Source: JARRQB01 sp965368585
GTDB lineage: Bacteria; Pseudomonadota; Gammaproteobacteria; Chromatiales; Chromatiaceae
Reading direction: 5' to 3'
NCBI GenBank assembly: GCA_965368585.1
Contig: CBDUNM010000006.1
Coordinates: forward strand, 1 to 64,000
Length of the DNA: 64,000 bases
Below the pieces are notes generated by a model. That model was not told where the DNA came from. It did not search any database and was given only the letters and a program-made list of their open reading frames with translations. A program made the translations under genes and the position numbers. This document shows positions 35,335 to 44,811 of this stretch, in pieces (the first letter of the stretch is position 1; the number at the start of each line of letters is the position of its first letter).

Positions 35335-36672
35335 TTAGTCAAAGCGTCGGATTATACCGTCTTCCCCCGCAATACGGTTTCGCCATTGCTCGGCGCGGGC
35401 CACGATCTCCGGCGCCGCCAGCGTGAGCAGCTCGCCGGTCCCGACGACCGTGTTTCCCGCTATCCAAACGTCGGAGACCTGGTGCCGGCCGGTCGCATAA
35501 ACAAGCTGCGAAATAGGGTGGTACACGGGGTTTGCTTCGGGATGGGCGAAATCGACGGCGATCAAATCCGCCGACTTGCCCGGTACCAGCGAGCCGATCT
35601 CATCGCCCAGCCCCAGCGCGCGGGCGCCGTTGATGGTCGCCATTTGCAGCGCGGTGAACGCGGGTAGCGCGTTGGCATCACCCGCCACACCCTTGGCCAA
35701 CAGCGCTGCCGTGCGCAATTCGCCCCACATATCGAGGTCGTTATTGCTGGCCGCCCCGTCGGTACCCAGCGCGACGTTGATCCCGAGATCGAGCATTTTC
35801 TGCACCGGACAGAACCCGGAGGCTAGCTTCAGGTTCGACTCGGGGCAATGCACGACGTGGGCGCCGCCGGTGGCGAAGCGTTCCAGCTCCCGATCATCGG
35901 CTTGCGTCATGTGCACGGCGATCAGCGACGGGGAGATCAATCCCAGCTCGGCGAGCCGGCCGATGGGCCGCTGGCCGTGCTGATCGCTTCCCTGGGTGAC
36001 CTCGTCGGCGGTTTCGTGAACGTGTATGTGGATCGGAATCTCCAGTTCGTCCGCCAGCTTGCGCACGCGCGCGAGCGGACCGTCGGACACGGAGTAGGGG
36101 GCATGCGGCGCGAACGCGGTGTGGACCAGCGGTTGGTGACGATACTGATCGTGGACTTCGATGGCGCGTTCGAAGTAGTGATCCTGGTCGTTGGCCCAGG
36201 CCGACGGAAAATCGATAACGATCAATCCGACCACCGCGCGCATGCCCGCCGCGGCCGCGACGCGGGCGCTGACGTCGGGGAAAAAGTACATATCGTTGAA
36301 GCAGGTGGTGCCGCCGCGCAGCATTTCCGCGATCGCCAGGCGCGAGCCGTCGGCGACGAAGTCCGCTTGTACCCATTTTTGCTCGGCGGGCCAGATATGT
36401 TCCTGCAGCCAGGTCATCAGCGGCATATCGTCGGCCATGCCGCGAAACAGGGTCATGGCGGTGTGCGTGTGCGCATTGACCAGGCCGGGCAGCAGCACGT
36501 GCCGGTCGAGCCCGCGTTCCTCGTCGGCGGTGAATTGAGCGCGCGCCTGGTGCGTCGGCAGCACCGCGGCGATGCGTCCCGCCGCGATGGCGACCGTGTG
36601 GTTGTCGAGCACCTGGTTTTCGGGTTCCACCGGAACCACCCAGCGCGCGTGAAGCAGCGTATCGACGTGCAA
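35335..36672 (-). CDS. mtaD: 5-methylthioadenosine/S-adenosylhomocysteine deaminase
   Basis: TRZ/ATZ-type amidohydrolase deaminating MTA or SAH, linked to methionine salvage. The metal site is visible: NAHTHTAMTLFRG (HxH), HIHVHETADEV, VHMTQAD and LGTDGAASNNDLDMW. With TTG start (MHVDTLLHARWVVPVEP) the protein is 445 aa, the usual length, with GGAG 9 nt upstream. A longer open frame extends to 36825 but its translation has no family similarity. It is divergent from mtnA, its pathway partner. Confidence 0.85.
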   Translation of the reverse strand: MHVDTLLHARWVVPVEPENQVLDNHTVAIAAGRIAAVLPTHQARAQFTADEERGLDRHVLLPGLVNAHTHTAMTLFRGMADDMPLMTWLQEHIWPAEQKWVQADFVADGSRLAIAEMLRGGTTCFNDMYFFPDVSARVAAAAGMRAVVGLIVIDFPSAWANDQDHYFERAIEVHDQYRHQPLVHTAFAPHAPYSVSDGPLARVRKLADELEIPIHIHVHETADEVTQGSDQHGQRPIGRLAELGLISPSLIAVHMTQADDRELERFATGGAHVVHCPESNLKLASGFCPVQKMLDLGINVALGTDGAASNNDLDMWGELRTAALLAKGVAGDANALPAFTALQMATINGARALGLGDEIGSLVPGKSADLIAVDFAHPEANPVYHPISQLVYATGRHQVSDVWIAGNTVVGTGELLTLAAPEIVARAEQWRNRIAGEDGIIRRFD

Positions 36673-36891
36673 GAATCTGTTCTCCAAGCGTTTAAGACAC
36701 GTGCGTCGTGTTAGAGTGCTTACCGTGTCCGGCACGCATACTCCTGGCATTGGCCGCACCGCAGTTCGGCGCAATATAACGAATATCGCGGGTCGTTGCG
36801 CCGTGCCGCGCTGGACAGCCTGCACATCACCAGGCCAGGCAAGCTGTCGGCATCGGCTAACCAGCTACAATCTGCCACGGAGTCGACTTGA

Positions 36892-37950
36892 ATGAAAATC
36901 GTTGATCTTGGGGTTAGGGCCGAGGCCAACCGCGCCATCGTCTGGCAGGACGACTACCTGCACCTGCTGGATCAACGGGCGCTGCCGCACATCGAGCAGT
37001 ATGTGCGGTGCGCAACGGCCCGGGATACTGCGACGGCGATTCGGGAAATGGTGGTGCGCGGTGCGCCCGCCATCGGTATTACGGCCGCTTATGGTGTCGT
37101 GCTCGCGGCGCGGGCGGCGTATCGCCGCGACGCCGCCCGTTGGGCCGATGCCGTTGCCGGGGAGATGGAGATCCTGGCGGCGTCGCGGCCCACTGCCGTC
37201 AATCTGTTTTGGGCTCTGGAGCGTATGGGCGGCCTCGTCGCCGGACTGGCGGGCGACCCTGAGCCGGCGTTGCTGGCCGAGGCGAAGAAAATTCACACGG
37301 AAGACATCGCGGCGAATCGGCGCATGGGTCAATTGGGTGCCGATCTTTTCGAGGCTGCGACGAGCGTGATCACGCACTGTAATACGGGCGGGCTGGCGAC
37401 CGGTGGCCATGGGACCGCGCTGGGTGTCATTCGCACCGCGCACGAACGCGGCTTGATCGAGCGGGTGTTTGCCGATGAAACCCGTCCCTGGTTGCAGGGC
37501 GCGCGTCTCACCGCCTGGGAACTGCAACGCGACGGCATTCCGGTCTCGCTGATGGCCGACGGCGCGGCCGCGGCACGGATGCAGGCAGGGGGGGTCGGTT
37601 GGGCGATCGTGGGGTCGGATCGCATCGCGGCCAACGGCGACGTCGCCAACAAGATCGGCACCTACAGCCTGGCGGTGGTCGCGCGATACCACGGCGTGCG
37701 GTTCATGGTGGTTGCGCCGACTTCGACCGTCGATATGACAATCGCGTCGGGTGCGGACATCCCGATCGAAACACGTGCGCCGCACGAGGTGCTGACCTGC
37801 GCCGGGCAGCGCATCGGTGCGCCGGGTGCCGCTGCCTGGAACCCGGTATTCGACGTCACGCCGGCCGCGCTGGTCGATGCCATCGTCACCGAGCGCGGCG
37901 TGGTGGTTAATCCCGATGCGCAACAGATGGCGCAGCTGATGGCCGCTTGA
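36892..37950 (+). CDS. mtnA: S-methyl-5-thioribose-1-phosphate isomerase
   Basis: Converts methylthioribose-1-phosphate to methylthioribulose-1-phosphate in methionine salvage. 352 aa of the eIF2B-alpha-like fold. Characteristic segments are MVVRGAPAIGITAAYG, THCNTGGLATGGHGTALG (with the catalytic cysteine), VGSDRIAANGDVANKIGTY (with the catalytic aspartate), and NPVFDVTP near the end. GGAG is 9 nt before ATG. The remaining salvage genes (mtnP, mtnB etc.) are not in the window. Confidence 0.93.
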   Translation: MKIVDLGVRAEANRAIVWQDDYLHLLDQRALPHIEQYVRCATARDTATAIREMVVRGAPAIGITAAYGVVLAARAAYRRDAARWADAVAGEMEILAASRPTAVNLFWALERMGGLVAGLAGDPEPALLAEAKKIHTEDIAANRRMGQLGADLFEAATSVITHCNTGGLATGGHGTALGVIRTAHERGLIERVFADETRPWLQGARLTAWELQRDGIPVSLMADGAAAARMQAGGVGWAIVGSDRIAANGDVANKIGTYSLAVVARYHGVRFMVVAPTSTVDMTIASGADIPIETRAPHEVLTCAGQRIGAPGAAAWNPVFDVTPAALVDAIVTERGVVVNPDAQQMAQLMAA

Positions 37951-38272
37951 CGGCGCGCAGACCTAGCCAGGGCAGCGGCACGTCCGAGCGGCATCGACGA
38001 TTCAGACGGGGCGTTTGCCCTGGCGGGTCTTGCCGGCGCTGCGTCGCCCGAGCATATCAGGACAAGCGCTAGCCGTTTTTGGCTGTGACAGATCATAAAA
38101 ACACCCCGCTTTCTTACCCGACCGGGTTTCAGGGGCGCTGATTGGCGATTTGAGGCGAGTTTTCCGCATTGCCCATCCTAATAGTGTGATACAATTCCGC
38201 GCTTAAATCGCTCGTGATCCACTATTAGAAATTAGCAACCACGCAGCGGGCCGTCTTGCCAAAGAGACCGTC
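37951..38272. other. intergenic region upstream of gyrA
   Basis: About 320 nt. Holds the probable gyrA promoter. AAGAGA lies 6 nt before the gyrA ATG. No coding sequence or clear terminator for mtnA is visible. Confidence 0.4.
38187..38195 (+). promoter_or_regulatory. extended -10 promoter element for gyrA
   Basis: TGATACAAT fits an extended -10 (TGnTATAAT-like), about 78 nt before the gyrA start. TTGCCC lies 15 nt upstream (38169-38174) as a weak -35. Supercoiling control, known for E. coli gyrA, cannot be judged here. Confidence 0.4.
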
Positions 38273-40846
38273 ATGACCGAATTCGCCAAAGAAGTCGTCC
38301 CCGTCAATCTCGAAGACGAGATGCAACAGTCGTATCTCGATTACGCGATGAGCGTCATCGTGGGTCGCGCCCTTCCCGACGTGCGCGACGGATTGAAACC
38401 GGTCCACCGGCGCGTCCTGTTTGCCATGGGCGAACTCGGCAACGACTGGAACAAGCCGTACAAAAAATCTGCCCGTGTCGTCGGTGACGTCATCGGTAAG
38501 TATCACCCGCACGGCGATACTGCGGTCTACGACACTATCGTACGCATGGCGCAGCCGTTTTCGCTGCGTTACATGCTGGTGGACGGGCAGGGTAACTTCG
38601 GCTCGGTGGACGGCGATTCGCCCGCGGCCATGCGCTACACCGAAGTGCGCATGTCGAAGATCGCGCACGAGCTGATGGCCGATATCGACAAGGAGACGGT
38701 CGATTTCGTGCCCAACTACGATGAGTCGGAACACGAACCGACGGTTCTGCCGTCGAAGGTCCCGAACCTGTTGATCAACGGTTCCGCCGGAATCGCGGTC
38801 GGGATGGCCACCAATATCCCGCCGCACAACCTTACCGAAGTGATCAACGGCTGCATCGCCGTCATCGACAATCCGGATGTCACCATTCCCGAACTGATGG
38901 CCTTGATTCCCGGACCCGATTTTCCGACCGCGGGCATCATCAATGGCGTACGCGGAGTTCACGAGGCCTACCGTACCGGGCGGGGTCGCATCTACGTGCG
39001 GGCCAAGGTCGATTTCGAAGACATGGACGGCGGCAAGCAGCGCATCGTCGTCAACGAACTGCCGTATCAGGTGAACAAAGCGCGCTTGCTGGAAAAGATC
39101 GCCGAGCTGGTCAAGGAAAAACGCGTCGAAGGCATCACCGAGCTGCGCGATGAGTCAGACAAGGACGGTATGCGCATGGTCATCGAGCTGCGACGCGGCG
39201 AAATAGCCGATGTGGTGCTGAACAACCTGTACCAGCATACTCAATTGCAGAATGTGTTCGGCATCAATATGGTCGCATTGGTCGATGGCCAGCCGCGGCT
39301 GTTGAATCTCAAGCACTTGCTCGAATACTTTCTGCGTCACCGCCGTGAAGTGGTGACCCGGCGTACCCTGTTCGACCTGCGCAAGGCACGCGACCGCGCG
39401 CACATCCTGGAAGGTCTGGCGGTCGCACTGGCCAATATCGACGAAGTCATTGCGCTGATCAAGGCGGCTCCCAGTCCCGCCGAAGCGAAAAAGGGTCTGT
39501 GCGAGCGTTTGTGGCAATCCGGTACGGTGGACGCCATGTTGGCGCGCGCCGGTTCCGATGCCTCGCGCCCCGAGGGTCTGAGTCCCGAATTCGGTTTGAC
39601 CGAGCAAGGTTATCGACTCACCGAAACGCAGGCGCAAGCCATACTGGAATTGCGTCTGCAGAAACTGACGGGGCTTGAGCAAGACAAAATAATTAATGAA
39701 TTCGAAGAGATACTCGATAAAATTGCGAGTTTGCTCGAAATTCTGTCCAGCGCCGGAAAACTGATGGAGGTGATTCGCGGCGAACTGCTGGAGATCCTGG
39801 AGCAGTTCGGCGACGAGCGTCGCACCGTGATCCAGGAGAGTCAGGAAGACCTCACCATCGAGGACCTGATCAACGAAGAGGACGTGGTCGTGACCCTGTC
39901 GCATCAGGGTTATGCCAAACGCCAGCCGCTGACCGTGTACCAGGCGCAACGACGCGGCGGCAAAGGCAAATCGGCGGCGTCCACCAAAGAAGAAGACTTC
40001 ATCGATAAACTGTTCGTGGCCAGTACGCACGATACGGTGTTGTGTTTCTCCAGCCACGGCAAGGTGTATTGGCTGAAGGCCTACCAGGTGCCGGAAGCGG
40101 GCCGCTCGGCGCGCGGCCGGCCGATGATCAATATCCTGCCCCTGGGGGAGGATGAGCGCATCAGCGCGATGCTGCCGATCCGCGAGTACGCAGACGGCTT
40201 GTTCATCTTCATGGCCACGGCATCGGGTACGGTGAAGAAAACGCCGCTTGAGCAGTTTTCCCGGCCGCGCACAAGCGGTTTGATTGCCGTTGACCTGCGT
40301 GACGGCGACAAGTTGATCGGAGTGGCGCTGACCGATGGTAAGCGCGACATCATGCTGTTCAGTTCGGCGGGCAAGGCGGTGCGCTTCAACGAAGCCGATG
40401 TGCGCCCCATGGGCCGCACGGCCTGCGGCGTGCGGGGCATTCGTCTGGACTCCGGGCAGCGGGTGATTTCCCTGATCGTCGCGGCTGAGGGCGACGTGAT
40501 GACGGTGACCGCCAACGGCTACGGAAAACGTACCCGAGCGGATCAATTTCCCACCAAGGGGCGCGGCGGTAAGGGGCTCATCTCGATCAAGACCTCGGAT
40601 CGCAACGGCGAACAGGTCGGCGCCGTACTGGTCAACGAAGACGACGAGATCATGCTGATCACCGACGGCGGTACCCTGGTCCGTACCCGCGTTGCCGACG
40701 TTTCGCAATTGGGTCGGGATACGCAGGGTGTGCGCATGATCAAGTTGAGCAACGCCGAGACCCTGATCGGTATCGAACGCATAGAAGGCCTCGATGGCGT
40801 GGACGACGAGGTGGAGGTCGAGGCGTCCGAGTCGGACCCGGATTGA
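38273..40846 (+). CDS. gyrA: DNA gyrase subunit A
   Basis: Breakage-reunion subunit of gyrase, 857 aa. The active-site tyrosine is Y122 (AAMRYTEVR). The quinolone-determining region numbers exactly as in E. coli: T83 and D87 (HPHGDTAVYDT), so threonine replaces serine at 83, as in wild-type P. aeruginosa. The GyrA box is QRRGGKG (about 563-569), preceding the six-bladed C-terminal wrapping domain. The acidic tail DDEVEVEASESDPD is typical. A patch of AT-rich codons occurs at 39681-39745. It is the first gene of the gyrA-ihfB block. Confidence 0.98.
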   Translation: MTEFAKEVVPVNLEDEMQQSYLDYAMSVIVGRALPDVRDGLKPVHRRVLFAMGELGNDWNKPYKKSARVVGDVIGKYHPHGDTAVYDTIVRMAQPFSLRYMLVDGQGNFGSVDGDSPAAMRYTEVRMSKIAHELMADIDKETVDFVPNYDESEHEPTVLPSKVPNLLINGSAGIAVGMATNIPPHNLTEVINGCIAVIDNPDVTIPELMALIPGPDFPTAGIINGVRGVHEAYRTGRGRIYVRAKVDFEDMDGGKQRIVVNELPYQVNKARLLEKIAELVKEKRVEGITELRDESDKDGMRMVIELRRGEIADVVLNNLYQHTQLQNVFGINMVALVDGQPRLLNLKHLLEYFLRHRREVVTRRTLFDLRKARDRAHILEGLAVALANIDEVIALIKAAPSPAEAKKGLCERLWQSGTVDAMLARAGSDASRPEGLSPEFGLTEQGYRLTETQAQAILELRLQKLTGLEQDKIINEFEEILDKIASLLEILSSAGKLMEVIRGELLEILEQFGDERRTVIQESQEDLTIEDLINEEDVVVTLSHQGYAKRQPLTVYQAQRRGGKGKSAASTKEEDFIDKLFVASTHDTVLCFSSHGKVYWLKAYQVPEAGRSARGRPMINILPLGEDERISAMLPIREYADGLFIFMATASGTVKKTPLEQFSRPRTSGLIAVDLRDGDKLIGVALTDGKRDIMLFSSAGKAVRFNEADVRPMGRTACGVRGIRLDSGQRVISLIVAAEGDVMTVTANGYGKRTRADQFPTKGRGGKGLISIKTSDRNGEQVGAVLVNEDDEIMLITDGGTLVRTRVADVSQLGRDTQGVRMIKLSNAETLIGIERIEGLDGVDDEVEVEASESDPD

Positions 40847-40935
40847 CCAGTCACGAGCAGGTCGAGGCGGTGCGCCGATTGTCATGCCCTGGGCAATTCG
40901 CGCATTCGGTAGGTAAGGGTGTCGTAATAGGCCCC

Positions 40936-40950
40936 TCTCCCGGTGGGAGA
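40936..40950 (+). terminator. hairpin between gyrA and serC
   Basis: TCTCCC pairs with GGGAGA around GGT, about 90 nt past the gyrA stop. It resembles the common CCCTCTCCC-type intergenic repeat and lacks a T-run, so attenuation rather than full termination is plausible. Confidence 0.35.
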
Positions 40951-41069
40951 AGGAACACGGACTTTGCGACACCCTCCGATACGATGGCGAAACCAGGCTT
41001 CCGCGTCGCTGACCAGACGGGGTAAGAGCAGGTCCACATTTCTACGAACCAATCGGTAAGGTGACCACT

Positions 41070-42152
41070 ATGGCACGTGTATTCAACTTCAGCGCCGGAC
41101 CGGCGGCGCTGCCTGAAGAAGTTCTGCAGCAGGCCCGCGAGGAGATGCTGGATTGGCGCGGATCCGGTATGTCGGTGATGGAAATGAGCCATCGCGGCAA
41201 GGAGTTCATGTCGATCGCCGAAGCCGCCGAGACCGACGTGCGTGAACTCATGGCGATACCGGATAACTACAAAGTGCTGTTTCTTCAGGGCGGCGCGTCG
41301 AGCCAGTTTGCAATGGTGCCGCTGAATCTCGCCGCCGGGAATCGGGCGGTCGACTATGTGGTCACCGGCTCCTGGTCGAAAAAGGCCGTGGCGGAAGCCA
41401 GGCGTTTTGCCACGGTGAACATTGCCGCCAACACCGAAGACGGCCGGTTCACCGCGGTGCCCGCGCAGGCCGAGCTGCACCTGACCGCCGGCGCCGCCTA
41501 TGTCCACTACACGCCCAACGAGACCATTCAAGGCGTGGAGTTCCCCTACGTACCGGCGACCGAGGGGGTCCCGTTGGTCGCCGACATGTCGTCGACGATT
41601 CTGTCGCGCCCGCTAGACGTCGCGCAATTCGGGGTCATCTATGCCGGGGCGCAGAAGAACATCGGACCGGCAGGTTTGACCCTGGTGATCGTGCGCGAGG
41701 ACCTGATCGGCAACGCGCAGGACGGCACTCCCACAATGCTTCAGTATGCCGTGCAGGCCGAAAACGGGTCCATGTACAACACCCCGCCCACCTATGGCTG
41801 GTACCTGGCGGGCCTGGTCTTTCAGTGGCTGAAGGGCAAGGGTGGTCTGGCCGGGATGGCAGAGATCAATCAGCGCAAAGCGAATGCCCTGTACGGGGCA
41901 ATAGACCGGTCGGATTTCTATGCCAATCCGGTCGATCCGGACAGCCGCTCCTGGATGAACGTACCCTTTACCCTGGCCGACGCCGCGTTGGACGGCACCT
42001 TCCTCAGCGAAGCGGGCGAGGCAGGACTGAAGACGCTCAAGGGGCACCGTTCGGTGGGGGGCATGCGTGCCAGTATTTACAATGCCATGCCCGAACAAGG
42101 CGTGGCCGCGCTCATCGAATTCATGGCCGAGTTCGAACGCAAGTACGGCTGA
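41070..42152 (+). CDS. serC: phosphoserine aminotransferase
   Basis: PLP enzyme of serine and pyridoxal biosynthesis, converting 3-phosphohydroxypyruvate to phosphoserine. 360 aa, start MARVFNFSAGPAALPEEVL. The PLP lysine is K196 in YAGAQKNIGPAGLT. FLQGGASSQFAMVPLNL and the end IYNAMPEQGVAALIEFM match SerC. AAGGTG ends 6 nt before the ATG; a GTG three codons earlier is in frame. serA follows after 46 nt, so the two serine enzymes are adjacent. Confidence 0.96.
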   Translation: MARVFNFSAGPAALPEEVLQQAREEMLDWRGSGMSVMEMSHRGKEFMSIAEAAETDVRELMAIPDNYKVLFLQGGASSQFAMVPLNLAAGNRAVDYVVTGSWSKKAVAEARRFATVNIAANTEDGRFTAVPAQAELHLTAGAAYVHYTPNETIQGVEFPYVPATEGVPLVADMSSTILSRPLDVAQFGVIYAGAQKNIGPAGLTLVIVREDLIGNAQDGTPTMLQYAVQAENGSMYNTPPTYGWYLAGLVFQWLKGKGGLAGMAEINQRKANALYGAIDRSDFYANPVDPDSRSWMNVPFTLADAALDGTFLSEAGEAGLKTLKGHRSVGGMRASIYNAMPEQGVAALIEFMAEFERKYG

Positions 42153-42198
42153 GCGCGACACTTACCGATCAACAGTGCACTGAATGAACGGAAAAGCG

Positions 42199-43377
42199 AT
42201 GTTTAAGATTCTTACGCTCAACAATATCTCGGTGGCCGGCCTGGAACGTCTGCCCAGGGAGAAATACGAGGTCGCCTCGGAGATCGGGCACCCCGATGCC
42301 ATACTGGTGCGTTCGGCCAAGATGCACGACATGGAAATTCCGCCGTCCCTGCAGGCGGTTGGCCGCGCGGGGGCAGGGGTCAACAACATTCCCGTCGCGC
42401 GCATGACCGAGCGCGGCATACCCGTGTTTAACGCCCCGGGCGCGAACGCAAACGCGGTCAAGGAATTGGTGCTGGCGGGTATGTTGATGGCGGCACGCAA
42501 CATTGGCCCCGCGTGGAGATTCGCGACCAGTCTGCAAGGTGGCGACGATCAGATCAACAAATCCGTCGAAGCCGGAAAGAAAGACTACCGCGGTTTCGAA
42601 TTGCCGGGCCGTTCGCTGGGGGTGATCGGATTGGGCGCCATCGGCGTCAAGGTGGCGAATGCGGCACACGCGCTGGGTATGAAGGTGATCGGTTACGATC
42701 CCACCATCACGGTCAAGGCGGCGTGGGCTCTGGAGGCCGGCGTCGAGCAGGCCTTGTCGGTCGACGATCTGCTGGCACGCTCCGATTTTGTCACCTTTCA
42801 CGTACCGCTGACCGACACGACCCGCAACATGGTCAATGCCGAGCGTATTCGGTTGATGAAAAAAACTGCGGTGGTGCTGAACTTCGCGCGTAACGGGGTG
42901 GTGAACGACGAGGCCATTGTGGCCGCACTGAACGAAGCCAGGCTGCAAGGCTACGTCTGCGACTTCCCCAGCAATCTGCTCAAGGAGCATCCGCGTGTAA
43001 TCACGCTGCCGCATCTGGGCGCCTCGACCCAGGAAGCCGAAGACAATTGCGCGGTGATGGTGGCCGATCAGGTCCGCGACTGGCTCGAGAACGGCAACGT
43101 CACCAATTCCGTCAATTTCCCCGAGATCGTCTTGCCGCGTAACGGCGGTTACCGCATTGCCGTGGTCAACTCCAACGTGCCCAACATGGTCGGGCAGATA
43201 TCCACCGATCTGGCCAAAGCCGAACTGAACATCATCGACATGCTCAACAAGTCGCGCGGCGACATTGCAGTGACGCTGCTGGACGTGGATTGCGAGCCCG
43301 ACCCGGCGACGATCGCCGAGATAGCGGCCATCGAAGGCGTATTGTCCGCACGTTGCCTCGGTTGCGCCGCCGCCTGA
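42199..43377 (+). CDS. serA: D-3-phosphoglycerate dehydrogenase
   Basis: First committed enzyme of serine synthesis, NAD-dependent. 392 aa: substrate domain, then a Rossmann domain (GVIGLGAIGVKVANAAHALG), the catalytic arginine in NFARNG and histidine in LPHLGASTQEAEDN. A C-terminal ACT domain (about 318-392, GGYRIAVVNSNVPNMVGQIS) suggests serine control. The second ATG was chosen because GGAA is 7 nt before it; the first is five codons earlier. Its presence between serC and pheA is less usual than the standard gyrA-serC-pheA order. Confidence 0.95.
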   Translation: MFKILTLNNISVAGLERLPREKYEVASEIGHPDAILVRSAKMHDMEIPPSLQAVGRAGAGVNNIPVARMTERGIPVFNAPGANANAVKELVLAGMLMAARNIGPAWRFATSLQGGDDQINKSVEAGKKDYRGFELPGRSLGVIGLGAIGVKVANAAHALGMKVIGYDPTITVKAAWALEAGVEQALSVDDLLARSDFVTFHVPLTDTTRNMVNAERIRLMKKTAVVLNFARNGVVNDEAIVAALNEARLQGYVCDFPSNLLKEHPRVITLPHLGASTQEAEDNCAVMVADQVRDWLENGNVTNSVNFPEIVLPRNGGYRIAVVNSNVPNMVGQISTDLAKAELNIIDMLNKSRGDIAVTLLDVDCEPDPATIAEIAAIEGVLSARCLGCAAA

Positions 43378-43479
43378 GATGGATAACCATGGGGCAGGAG
43401 AGGGCCGCGGTACGCGTACCTTTCACGGGGCGCGAGGCCGCCCGTCGGGTTTTGAGTTCAGGCAGCGCGTGGTGCGGCG

Positions 43480-44565
43480 ATGAGCGAAGACGATCAGCTC
43501 AATGACATTCGGGCGCGCATCGATCGAATCGATGTCCAGATACAGGATCTGATCAACGCGCGGGCCGCGGCGGCGCACGAGGTGGCCGAAGTGAAGCGGG
43601 CGCACGATCCGTCTGCGTTTTTCTACCGACCGGAGCGTGAGGCGCAGGTCCTACGCGAAGTCAAGGCGCGCAACAAAGGACCCCTGGACAGCGAGGAGAT
43701 TGCGCGCCTGTTTCGCGAGATCATGTCCGCCTGCCTGGCGCTTGAGCAGCCGCTACGCATCGCGTTCCTCGGTCCGGAAGGGACCTTTACCCAGGCGGCC
43801 GCGCTCAAGCATTTCGGCCATTCCGTGTCGACCATGCCGATGGGCTCGATATCCGATGTGTTCCAGGAGGTCGAAACGGGCAATTGCCACTACGGCGTGG
43901 TGCCGGTGGAGAACTCAACCGAGGGTGTCATCAGTCATACCCTGGATATGTTCTTGAATTCTCCGCTACAGATCTGCGGCGAGGTCACGCTGCGGATACA
44001 CCACAACCTACTCAGCTCCGCCACCGAGCTGTCCGGCATCAGGAAGGTCTATTCGCACCAGCAATCGTTGGCACAGTGCCGGGGTTGGCTGGATCGCCAT
44101 CTGCCCGGTGTGCCCCGGGAGGCGGTAGGCAGCAATGCGGAGGCGACGCGGCTGGTCAAAGACGAGACCGTAGCGGGGGCAATCGCGGGGCAAACGGCGG
44201 CAGAGATCTACGGCTTGAACATCCTCGCCCACAACATCGAAGATGAGCCGGGCAATACCACCCGGTTTCTGGTAATCGGCCGGCAGGCGGTGCCGCCCTC
44301 GGGAGACGACAAGACCAGCCTGCTGCTGTCGACGAACAACGAGGCCGGCGGTTTGCATAAACTGCTCACCCCGTTGGCCGAGCACGGTATCAGTATGAGC
44401 CGCATCGAGTCGCGGCCGTCGCGCCGCGGCAATTGGGACTACGTGTTCTTCGTCGACGTTCAGGGCCATCGTGAGGATCCGCGATTGTCCAAAGCCCTGG
44501 CGGCGCTGCGCAGTTCGGCCGGCATGTACCGCGAGCTGGGTTCGTACCCGCGTGCCGTTTTATAG
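43480..44565 (+). CDS. pheA: bifunctional chorismate mutase / prephenate dehydratase
   Basis: Makes phenylpyruvate from chorismate through prephenate. 361 aa in three parts: AroQ chorismate mutase (about 1-90, RARIDRIDVQIQDLINARAA), prephenate dehydratase (about 93-275, RIAFLGPEGTFTQAA and PVENSTEGVISHTLDM), and an ACT domain (about 285-358) with the phenylalanine-binding ESRPSRRGNWDYVFF. The ATG lacks a strong ribosome site. The gap to serA is 102 nt and to hisC is 246 nt. Confidence 0.96.
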   Translation: MSEDDQLNDIRARIDRIDVQIQDLINARAAAAHEVAEVKRAHDPSAFFYRPEREAQVLREVKARNKGPLDSEEIARLFREIMSACLALEQPLRIAFLGPEGTFTQAAALKHFGHSVSTMPMGSISDVFQEVETGNCHYGVVPVENSTEGVISHTLDMFLNSPLQICGEVTLRIHHNLLSSATELSGIRKVYSHQQSLAQCRGWLDRHLPGVPREAVGSNAEATRLVKDETVAGAIAGQTAAEIYGLNILAHNIEDEPGNTTRFLVIGRQAVPPSGDDKTSLLLSTNNEAGGLHKLLTPLAEHGISMSRIESRPSRRGNWDYVFFVDVQGHREDPRLSKALAALRSSAGMYRELGSYPRAVL

Positions 44566-44811
44566 GCGTGCGCCTGCGGCCGGGGCGCGTCCTTTTTCTC
44601 TACCCGCTGCAAACCTGCAGTTTGGATACCGACAGGCGAGTTCGCCCCGGAGCCTCGAGAGCCAAGGCCGCTTGGTCTGCGGCGGCCTGGGTTCGGACGG
44701 TTCCCGTCTTGCCGGTCGATTGCGGGTACGCGAGGATCGAAATTTCTGTCTCAGCCACGCCTGACCTCGCTACAATCGTCATTCCTGAACCGCCTTCCGT
44801 GGGATAGCACA

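Noticed and set aside
39155..40972. 605-codon open frame antisense to gyrA
   Set aside because: Shadow of GC-rich codon usage in gyrA; low-complexity translation and no family.
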